Shown here: positions 1 through 7,300 of the stretch, one piece after another
Layout of the letters: each line of letters starts with the position of its first letter
Numbering within the stretch: position 1 is the stretch's first letter
NCBI GenBank assembly: GCA_035259345.1
Contig: DATFWK010000163.1
Location: 1 to 12,258 of the forward strand
DNA from: DATFWK01 sp035259345
GTDB taxonomy: Bacteria; Actinomycetota; Thermoleophilia; Miltoncostaeales; Miltoncostaeaceae
DNA: 12,258 bases
Direction: 5' to 3'
The notes under the pieces: model-generated
What the model saw: the letters and a program-made list of their open reading frames with translations, nothing else
The model's database searches: none
What the model was told of the DNA's origin: nothing
Translations under genes and position numbers: made by a program

Positions 1-1
1 G

Positions 2-913
2 GGATACCGCGTCGTGACCCGCTCGGGGGGCCTGATCGCGGCGCTCGACCGGCTCGAGCCCGGCCTCGTGATGCTGCACGACTGCTTCTCGTTCCCCGGC
101 GCGATCGCGTCGTGGGCGTCCACGCGCCGCGTCCCGGTCGCGATGATGTGCCACTCCGACGCTGTCCTCACCGCGGACGTCCTGCCGCGCCCGCTTCGGC
201 CCGCCGTCCGGGCGGCGCTGCGGCGGGTGCAGCGCCGGGGCCTCGCCGCTGCGGCCCTGGTCGTGATCCCCTCCCACACCACGGCCGGCAGGCTCGCGCC
301 CGACCTGCGGGCCGATGCGGTCCACGTCCCGCTGGGCGTCGACCTCGGCACCTTTGCCGAGGCGAGGCGCGATCCCGAGCTTCACGACCGCCTCGCCCCG
401 GACGGGGCGGCGCTCGTTCTGCACGCGGGGAGGCTCTCGAGCGAGAAGGGCGTGCTCGCGCTGCCGCGGATGCTGGCGTCGCTGCGGGTGCCGGCGCGGC
501 TCGCGATCGCCGGGACGGGGGCGCTCGAGCCACGGCTCCGCCGCGAGGCGATGCGCCTCGGCGTCGCAGGGCGCATGAGGATGCTCGGGCACGTGGCGGA
601 CCGCGACGCCCTCGCGACGCTGATGGCCAGCGCCGACTGCTTCGTCCACCCGAATCCGGCCGAAGCGTTCGGCCTGGCCCCCCTCGAGGCGCTCGCCGCG
701 GGCTGCCCGGTCGTGGCGCCCGCCAGCGGCGGGTGCCGTGAGAACCTCGACCGTGACGGCTGCGTGCTGGTGCCGCCGGGCGACCCGGACGCCCTCGCGC
801 GGGGTGTCGAGGTGGCGCTGGCTGCGCCGCGCCCGAGCGGCGACGTCTCGGACCTGGACTGGGGGCGGACGTTCACGCGGGAGTGGGAGCTCTACCGGGC
901 GCTCGCGGCATGA
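2..913 (+). CDS. GT4-family glycosyltransferase, N-terminus cut by window edge
   Basis: Retaining GT-B glycosyltransferase (group 1/GT4) that would transfer a sugar from a nucleotide-sugar to a lipid or glycan acceptor at the cytoplasmic membrane face. The frame is open through the left edge (codons for GYRV precede the first GTG at 14), and the usual N-terminal Rossmann start is missing, so the gene is partial. Numbering from GTG 14, the donor-binding half shows HAGRLSSEKG at 137-146 with R140 and K145, the GT4 phosphate-contacting pair. The hallmark EX7E follows in EAFGLAPLE at 217-225, then GCPVVAP and a GG turn. About 299 residues are visible, against 370-400 for complete relatives. Its TGA stop overlaps the next start (ATGA, 910-913), so the two are probably translationally coupled. 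Family assignment is firm; donor and acceptor cannot be told. Confidence 0.9.
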   Translation, partial: GYRVVTRSGGLIAALDRLEPGLVMLHDCFSFPGAIASWASTRRVPVAMMCHSDAVLTADVLPRPLRPAVRAALRRVQRRGLAAAALVVIPSHTTAGRLAPDLRADAVHVPLGVDLGTFAEARRDPELHDRLAPDGAALVLHAGRLSSEKGVLALPRMLASLRVPARLAIAGTGALEPRLRREAMRLGVAGRMRMLGHVADRDALATLMASADCFVHPNPAEAFGLAPLEALAAGCPVVAPASGGCRENLDRDGCVLVPPGDPDALARGVEVALAAPRPSGDVSDLDWGRTFTREWELYRALAA

Positions 914-1647
914 GCCGGCTCGTGATCGCGATCCACGACGTCGTCCCGCAACGGCTCGAGGCCGCCCGCGCCTGGCGTCGCCTGGTGGAGCGCCAGATCG
1001 GGGGCCCGGTGAGCCTGCTCGTCGTCCCGCGCTACGGCGGGCGCGACGCCTGGGACGGCACGGAGGGGCTCGCGTGGCTCCGAAGCCGCGCGTCGGAGGG
1101 CGACGAGATCGTCGTCCACGGGCTCTCGCACACGACGACGAGCGGGCGCGACGGGGCCGAGCTCGCGAAGCGCCATCCGGACGACGTGTTCCGGCGGGTG
1201 GTCGAGGGCACCCGCGAGCTCTCGCGCGTCGGCCTGTGCGGGACCGGCTTCATCGCGCCGGCCTATGTCCACCCGGTGCCGGCCGGCACCGCCTGCAACC
1301 TCGCCGGCCTCGCCTGGTGGGCCACCCGGTGGCGGCTCGAGTGGGACGGGGAGGGCTGCTGGCTGCCGAGCATCAGCCTCGGCGCTTCGACCCGGGCCCG
1401 CAGGCTGTGGTCGCCGCCGTTCGCGCGCGTCGCCGTCCTGGCCGCCGTCTCATGGGAGAACGTCCGGCTGGACCTCCACACCGCCGACCTCGACCATCCG
1501 GCCCTCACCGCGGCGGGGCTCAACGCGCTCCATGCCCTGCTCGAGCAGGGGCGCACGCTCGTCACGCACTCGCAGCTCGTGGCAGCGAGCTCGGGCGCGG
1601 TGGGCACCTGGCCAGAGCTCCCCACCGGGAGCGCGGCCGCGGGCTGA
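910..1647 (+). CDS. DUF2334 / polysaccharide-deacetylase-like protein
   Basis: A 245-residue protein of the NodB-like/DUF2334 carbohydrate-deacetylase superfamily, expected to be a metal-dependent hydrolase of N- or O-acetylated sugars. It opens with the strand VIAIHDVVP (H9, D10), matching the HDV start of DUF2334 proteins. HGLSH at 70-74 fits the H-x3-H metal pair. FIAPAYVHP at 114-122 corresponds to the family's 'F.PPaw' motif, and LDLHTADLDHP (188-198) resembles its late His motif. No signal peptide is visible, so it appears cytosolic. The ATG at 910 is chosen because the conserved first strand begins right there and it overlaps the upstream stop. A GTG at 883 in the same frame would add nine residues inside the glycosyltransferase gene. 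Pairing with a GT4 enzyme suggests deacetylation of a glycan intermediate, which is inference. Confidence 0.82.
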   Translation: MSRLVIAIHDVVPQRLEAARAWRRLVERQIGGPVSLLVVPRYGGRDAWDGTEGLAWLRSRASEGDEIVVHGLSHTTTSGRDGAELAKRHPDDVFRRVVEGTRELSRVGLCGTGFIAPAYVHPVPAGTACNLAGLAWWATRWRLEWDGEGCWLPSISLGASTRARRLWSPPFARVAVLAAVSWENVRLDLHTADLDHPALTAAGLNALHALLEQGRTLVTHSQLVAASSGAVGTWPELPTGSAAAG

Positions 1648-1719
1648 GGCGGCGTCGTGCGCCGGTGGACCGCCGGCTGCTGAAATGAGTGCCTGCTCGT
1701 AGCGCCCCTCATCGCGCCC

Positions 1720-2655
1720 GTGCCGCTCACGCCGCCGGCCTCCGCGCCGTCGCCGGGCCCCAGCGGGCTGATCGCGTTCGACAGCACGCTCGACGGCGGC
1801 GGGTCGATCTTCGTCGTGCGCGCCGACGGCACCGGGCTGCGGCATGTCAGCCGCGAGACCGGGAGCGCCCACCCGGCGTGGGCCCCGGACGGGCGGCGCA
1901 TCGCCTACGACAACGGCGGCGACGGCCTCGAGACGGAGGTGCATCTCGCCGCGACGGGCGGCGCGGTGCGAGCGCTCCGCCGCCCGAACGGGGCCTTCGG
2001 GGCGCGGTGGTCGCCGGACGGCCGGCGCCTCGCGTTCGTCGCGACGGCCGCCTCCGGACGGCCCGAGGTCTGGGTGGCCGACGCCCGCACGCTTCGCGCC
2101 CGGCGGCTCGCCGCGACGGCGACCCTCCCCCGCTGGTCGCCGAACGGCCGCGTCGTGGCCGTCGTCAAGCCGGGCAGCGGAGCGCTCGTGCTGGTGCCGT
2201 CCGGCGGGGGGCGGCCGCGGCGGCTCGGGGTGACGGCATCCCAGGGCCCCTCCGCGCCGGCCTGGGCGCCGGACGGGCGCCGCCTCGCGGTGGTGGACCC
2301 GGCCGGCCGGCTCGAGGTCGTCGACGCGCGCACGGGAGGGCTCCACCGCCTCACGCCCAGCACCGGGCGAGGGGGCGCCGCGCTGCCGGCGTGGTCGCCG
2401 GACGGGCGCCTGATCGCGGCGCTCGTCGGACCGCGGGCGGTCCTCACCGTGATGCGGCCCGACGGCTCGGCACGGCTGGCCCTCGCGCCGACCGACGGCC
2501 TGAGCGCGCCGGCCTGGTCGCCGGACGGGCGGTTCCTCGCCTTCGCAGACCGGGCGCATCACCTCGAGGTGATCGGGCGGGCCGGCTCCGGGCGGCGGCG
2601 CCTCACGAGCGACACCGCCGCCGACGCGGACCCGGCCTGGGCCCCCGCCGGGTGA
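1720..2655 (+). CDS. PD40/TolB-like beta-propeller protein
   Basis: About 311 residues made almost wholly of PD40/WD40-like repeats of the TolB type. The motif W-[AS]-P-[DN]-G-R-x-[ILV]-A recurs with its Trp at residues 54, 97, 139, 182, 225 and 266, and a closing PAWAPAG has Trp 307, giving a regular 41-43 residue period. The last copy stops before its final strand, while the protein begins with the matching strand GLIAFDS (16-22). This implies a seven-unit ring closed Velcro-style by the two ends. No catalytic domain is present, so the role is probably protein binding or scaffolding. The start is uncertain: GTG 1720 is the first standard start, but the frame is open back to 1684 and encodes LLVAPLIAPV from CTG 1693, which could be part of a signal peptide. 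It lies 31 nt before the BTAD regulator start. Confidence 0.8.
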   Translation: MPLTPPASAPSPGPSGLIAFDSTLDGGGSIFVVRADGTGLRHVSRETGSAHPAWAPDGRRIAYDNGGDGLETEVHLAATGGAVRALRRPNGAFGARWSPDGRRLAFVATAASGRPEVWVADARTLRARRLAATATLPRWSPNGRVVAVVKPGSGALVLVPSGGGRPRRLGVTASQGPSAPAWAPDGRRLAVVDPAGRLEVVDARTGGLHRLTPSTGRGGAALPAWSPDGRLIAALVGPRAVLTVMRPDGSARLALAPTDGLSAPAWSPDGRFLAFADRAHHLEVIGRAGSGRRRLTSDTAADADPAWAPAG

Positions 2656-2674
2656 GGCCCGTGGGACGGGCGAC

Positions 2675-2680
2675 TACGCT
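2675..2680 (+). promoter_or_regulatory. putative -10 element (TACGCT) of a leaderless promoter
   Basis: TACGCT fits the TAnnnT actinobacterial -10 consensus. It is followed by exactly six bases (CCCGTC) before CTG 2687, which places the expected transcription start on the first base of the BTAD gene. No convincing -35 box and no Shine-Dalgarno site are visible. The call rests on consensus and spacing only. Confidence 0.45.
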
Positions 2681-2686
2681 CCCGTC

Positions 2687-4354
2687 CTGCCCCTCGACCT
2701 GCGCATCCTGGGTCCCGTCGAGGCACGCCGGGACGGCCGCGCGCTCCAGCTCGGCGGCGCGAAGCAGCGGGCCGTCCTCGGCCTCTTGCTGCTGGGCGCC
2801 CCGCGGGTGGTCTCCGTCGACCGGCTGGCCGAGGCGCTCTACGGCGACGCCCCGCCGGCGACTGCACTGACCCAGATCCAGGGGCACATCTCCCGCCTCA
2901 GGCGCGAGCTCGACCCCGGGCACGAGCCGGGCGACGACGACGCGCTCATCGTCACGCAGGCACCCGGCTACGCGATCCGGCCGGGCCAGGCCGAGCTCGA
3001 CCTCGCGCGCTTCGAGGGCGCCGCCGCCGCCGGCAGGAGCGCCCTGGCGAGCGGGGACGCTGCCAGCGCATCGGCGCTCCTCCGCGAGGCGCTTGCCCTG
3101 TGGCGGGGGCCGCCGCTGCCGGAGCTGGAGGCCGCCCCGGCCACACGCGCGGCGGTCGGCCGGCTGGCCGAGATGCGTCTCGCAGCCCTGGAGGACCGGA
3201 TCGAGGCGGACCTCGCTCTCGGCGACCACGCCGAGGTCGTCGGCGAGCTCCAGGAGCTGGTCGGGGAGGAGCCGCTGCGCGAGCGCCCCCGCGCGCTGCT
3301 CATGCTGGCCCTCTACGGAGCCGGACGGCAGGCCGACGCCCTGGCCGCTTACCGTGACGCGCGCGCAGCGCTCGTGGGCGAGCTCGGCCTCGAGCCGGGC
3401 GTGGCCCTCCGGGAGCTCGAGCGGGCGATCCTCACGCAGGACCCCGCCCTGCTGCCGCGGCCCGCACCGATGCCCGCCGCCGGGACCAGCACGGCGCGGG
3501 CCGTCGTCGCCGCCGCCGAGACGCTCGAGGCGGTCGCGGCCGCATCGCATCTCGTCGGCCCCCTGGCGCGCGGGGACGGAGCCGAGCTCATCATGGTGCA
3601 GCTCCTGCCGCCCGGAGCGGACCTCGGCCCCGCCGCGGCGGCCCTCGACGGCCGCCGCCAAGCGCTGGTCTCGGACGGCGTGGCGGCCCGATCGGCGGCA
3701 TTCATCAGCGAGGCACCGGCCGCCGACCTCGTTCGGCTTTCGGCGGCCCACGACGCGGAGCTGGTCGTGCTCGAGGCGCCCGCCGCGCTCCTCGCGGACG
3801 GCCGTCCGCCCGAGGGCCTCGCGACCCTGCTCGCCGACGAGCCGGCGGACGTCGCCCTCTTCGTCGCACGGGCGGAGCGCGGCCCCGGGCCCGTGGTGGT
3901 CCCGTTCGCCGGCGTCGAGGACGACTGGGCCGCGCTGGAGGTGGCGGCGCGCCTGGCGCGCGGGCTCGGGCGCGGCCTGCGCCTGCTCGGCGCGGAGGGC
4001 GACCCAGGCAGCGGCCGGCGCGATGCCAGCCGTCAGCTCGCCAGCGCGTCGCTCGCGGTGCAGCGCCTCGTCGGCGTGGGGTCCGAGCCGCGCCTCGTCC
4101 CCGTCGAGACCGAGGCCCTGGCCGCCGCGGCGGCCGACGGAGCGCTGCTGGTGCTCGGCTGCTCGGGCCGGCCAGGCGGCCCCGCCGTGAGCCCGGCGCG
4201 CGTCGCCCTCGCCCGGCGCGCATCGCGGCCGACGCTTCTCGTCCGGCGCGGCATCCGCCCGGGCGGCCTGGCTCCGCGGGACGCCCTGACCCGCCTCACC
4301 TGGTCGCTGGCGGCCCCGCTCCCCGACTCGCAGGGGATTCCAAAAACCTCGTAG
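2687..4354 (+). CDS. Winged-helix/BTAD transcriptional regulator with tandem USP-like domains
   Basis: A 555-residue regulator of the SARP/AfsR/EmbR superfamily. Residues 3-99 form an OmpR-type winged helix (LRILGPVEA opening, then GAKQRAVLGLLLL, VVSVDRLAEALYG, ISRLRRELD, PGYAI). Residues 106-253 are the helical bacterial transcriptional activation domain (LDLARFE opening, LALWRG, GRQADALAAYRDAR, LGLEPG). Residues 268-395 and 400-520 look like two Rossmann-type USP-like domains (strands LIMVQLL, LVVLEAP; VVVPFAG, LLVLGCS, TLLVRRG). FHA, NB-ARC and TPR modules are absent. In this frame no ATG, GTG or TTG precedes TTG 2786, which would cut off the first strands, so CTG 2687 is chosen: it gives the family-typical N-terminus and sits six bases after a -10-like TACGCT. 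CTG 2699 is the alternative. It lies 18 nt before the kinase gene and is probably its phosphorylation partner (inference). Confidence 0.88.
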   Translation: MPLDLRILGPVEARRDGRALQLGGAKQRAVLGLLLLGAPRVVSVDRLAEALYGDAPPATALTQIQGHISRLRRELDPGHEPGDDDALIVTQAPGYAIRPGQAELDLARFEGAAAAGRSALASGDAASASALLREALALWRGPPLPELEAAPATRAAVGRLAEMRLAALEDRIEADLALGDHAEVVGELQELVGEEPLRERPRALLMLALYGAGRQADALAAYRDARAALVGELGLEPGVALRELERAILTQDPALLPRPAPMPAAGTSTARAVVAAAETLEAVAAASHLVGPLARGDGAELIMVQLLPPGADLGPAAAALDGRRQALVSDGVAARSAAFISEAPAADLVRLSAAHDAELVVLEAPAALLADGRPPEGLATLLADEPADVALFVARAERGPGPVVVPFAGVEDDWAALEVAARLARGLGRGLRLLGAEGDPGSGRRDASRQLASASLAVQRLVGVGSEPRLVPVETEALAAAAADGALLVLGCSGRPGGPAVSPARVALARRASRPTLLVRRGIRPGGLAPRDALTRLTWSLAAPLPDSQGIPKTS

Positions 4355-4363
4355 CGGTGCTAC
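4351..4363. repeat. Short perfect inverted repeat GTAGC-GGT-GCTAC
   Basis: Five-base perfect arms around a 3-nt centre. It spans the TAG stop of the BTAD gene and reaches into the -10-like TACTCA of the kinase gene. It sits in a locally A-rich patch (CCAAAAACC, 4340-4348) in an otherwise very GC-rich region. It could be a small operator for the regulator itself. It is too short to be a terminator and chance is not excluded. Confidence 0.35.
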
Positions 4364-4366
4364 TCA
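4361..4366 (+). promoter_or_regulatory. putative -10 element (TACTCA) for the kinase gene, leaderless spacing
   Basis: TACTCA matches the TA of the -10 consensus but ends in A rather than T. Six bases (TCGGCA) separate it from ATG 4373, the spacing expected for a leaderless transcript. No Shine-Dalgarno sequence precedes this ATG, which supports leaderless initiation or read-through from the BTAD gene. A TTCCAA at 4338-4343 lies at about the right distance for a weak -35. Confidence 0.4.
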
Positions 4367-4372
4367 TCGGCA

Positions 4373-7300
4373 ATGCCGACGACCCTGCCGCCTGGGACGA
4401 TCGTGGCGGACTACCGGGTCGCCGAACCGCTCGGGTCGGGGGCGAGCGGCACCGTCTACCTTGCGGAGGATCTCGTCCTCGGGCGCGTGGTCGCCCTCAA
4501 GGTGCTCTCGCCCGCACTCGCCTCGGACGAGCGCTTCCGCCGGCGCTTCCTCGCCGAGTCGCGCCTGGCGGCGAGCCTCGAGCATCCGAACATCCTCCCG
4601 GTCTACGCGGCCGGGGATGCGGACGGGCTGCTGTACCTCGCGATGCGGCGGGTCGCGGGGGCCGACCTGGGCGCCATCCTCGGCCGCGAGGGCCCCCTCG
4701 CGCCGGAGCGGACGGTCGCCCTCCTCGGCCAGGCCGCCGAGGCGCTCGACGCGGCCCACGCCCACGGCCTGGTCCACCGAGACGTGAAGCCGGCCAACAT
4801 GCTGGTGGCCCGGGAGCCCGGCGGGGAGCACCTCTATCTGGCGGACTTCGGTCTGGCGACCCACGCCCGCAGCCCGGAGAGCCTGAGCGGCGGCCCAGGG
4901 CTCGTCGGCACGGTCGCTTACGTCGCCCCCGAGCAGATCGACGGCCGGCAGGTCGACGGCAGGGCCGACCTCTACTCGCTCGCGTGCTGCGCCTTCGAGT
5001 GCCTGACCGGCCGCCGTCCGTTCGAGCGCGACAGCGACCTCGCCGTGCTCTTCGCGCACCTCAACGAGGCGCCGCCCTCGGCGCACGCGCTGCACTCCGA
5101 CCTGCCGCCGGGCCTGGACGCGGTCCTCAAGCGCGCGCTCGCGAAGGACCCGGAGGAACGCCAGGCGAGCTGCGCCGAGCTTGTCGCCGACATGGGGAGG
5201 TCCCTGGACCCCGCCGCGCCGGTCGCGGCCCCGGCCCGGCCGCATCGGCGGCGCCGCGTCGCCATCGTGGCGGCCGTGGCCCTGGCGGCCGCCGCAGCCA
5301 TCGCCGTGCCGCTCGCGGTCCTCGGCCTCCGAGGGGGCGACGACGCCGTCGCCCAGGAATCGGTCGCGGCGCTCGATCCAGGCACCGGACAGGTGACGGG
5401 CGACGTCCCCGTCGGCGCGGACGCGGCGAACGTTCGGGCCGGCCCGGATGGGCAGCTCTGGGCGCTGATCCCGGACGAGCGCCGGCTGGTCGCGATCGAC
5501 CCGCGCACGGGGCGGGCCGGCCGGTCCATCGGCCTGGGCGTCTCGCCGGGCGGCTTCGCCGCCGGCGGCGGGGCGTTGTGGGTCGCCGACCAGGGCTCCT
5601 CGACGATCCTGCGCATCGACCCGCTGCACGGCGACGACGTCCGGCGCATCGAGCTGCCCCGGCCGCCCGGGGTGGTCAACGGCGGGGTCAAGCCGGAGGT
5701 CCATGGGCTCGCAGTGGGGTCAGGGTCGCTCTGGGCGGCGCACGGGCTGTCCGTCGTCGACCGGGTGGACATGGCGACCGGACGGCTGGTCGGGCGCGTG
5801 CCCCTGACCGGGGCACGGACGCCCGTGACCGGCGAGGGCCAGGTCTGGGCGCTGACGGAGACCGGCAACGCGGTGCGCATCGACCCGCGGGCCAACAGGA
5901 TCGTCGCCCAGGCGCACCTTCACCCGGTGCTCGCCGACGGCGTCGTCCAGAACGGCTACCTCTGGGTCGCGATCAGCCAGGACGGCGCCGTCTGGAAGCT
6001 CGATCCGGCGGGTCAGGTCCAGGGGACCGTCCGCACCGGGCCGGGCCCCGGCGCCGGCATGGTCGCAGCCGACGGCGCCGTATGGGTGGCGAGCGGCCAG
6101 ACGGGCACCGTCTCCCGTATCGACGCGACCACGGGCGACGTCAGCACGTTCCGCGTCCGGCCCGGCGCGGGCGGCATCGCCCAGGCGGGTGGGCGTCTCT
6201 GGGTCGCCGTCGGGCGAGCGCCCGGGAGCGGGGAAGCCGCGCCGGCGGGTTCCGTCGCGCACTTGGTGCTGTCGCAGGACTTCCTCGACCTCGACCCGGC
6301 GATCGCCACGAACTTCGCCGCCTGGCAGGTCGAGTACGCCACCTGCGCAAAGGTCATGAACTACCCGGACGCCGGGGGCGCCGCGGGCTCACGCCCGGTG
6401 CCGGAGCTCGCGGACGCAGCGCCGCGGGTCTCGAGCGACGGGCTGACATGGACGATGCGGATCCGCCGCGGGTACCGGTTCTCGCCGCCGTCCGGCGCGC
6501 CGGTCACGGCCCAGGCCGTCGCGCGGAGCCTCGAGCGCAGCCTCTCCCCGGCCTACGGCCCCCAGTCGCCGGGTTTCTTCTACCTCGGCGACATCGCCGG
6601 AGCGCGGGCGTTCCACGACGGGCGCGCCGGGCGCGTCTCGGGCATCCGCGCGCGCGGCGACGTCCTCACGATCCGCCTCGTCCGCCCGTCCGGAAGCCTC
6701 CCGACCCGCCTCGCGCTGCCGTTCTTCTGTGTCGTTCCCCCCGGGACACCGGCGGTCGAGGGCGGCGTCGGGAGCCCGGTCGCCACGGCCGGCCCGTACT
6801 ACGTCCGGTCGAAGGCGAACGGGCGGATGATCCTGCTCCGCAACCCCTTCTATCGCGGCCCGCGCCCGCACGGCGTCGCCCGGGTCCAGATCGACACGGA
6901 CTCGGCGTCCGACGCCGCGATCGCGGCCGTCGAGCGCGGGAGCGCGGACCAGTACTCCGAGTTCGCCTCGGTCCCGCTGCCGGCGCCGCTTCTTCCCGGC
7001 AGCGCCCTCGACCGGCGGGTCGGCGCGGGGAGCGCGGACGCGCGGGCCGGCCGGCAGCGCCTCTTCCGGCTGCCGGTGCACGGCCTGCACTGGCTCGTGC
7101 TCGACACGCGGCACGGGATCTTCCGGGACATCCGGATGCGGCGGGCGGCGAGCCTGGCGATCGACCGGCGGGCGCTCGCGGCGATCTGGGGCGAGGAGCC
7201 CGAGGACCGGTACCTGCTGCCCGAGGTGCCAGGCGCGTCCCCCCGCCACCTCGATCCGCTCGACGGGCCCGACCTCGCACGGGCACGGACGCTCGCCAGG

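Noticed and set aside
883..909. GTG 883 as start of the DUF2334 protein
   Set aside because: It adds nine residues without family similarity inside the glycosyltransferase gene; ATG 910 sits at the conserved first strand and in an ATGA overlap.
1873..2650. Recurring DNA similar to TGGTCGCCGGACGGGCG that looks like a repeat array
   Set aside because: The period (41-43 codons) and variation follow the PD40 protein repeats of a beta-propeller; it is not a CRISPR or intergenic repeat.
4364..5704. Long minus-strand open frame (446 codons) opposite the kinase domain, with similar ones at 1450-2562 and 6389-7594
   Set aside because: They mirror the codon structure of the sense genes, show low-complexity composition and match no family motif.
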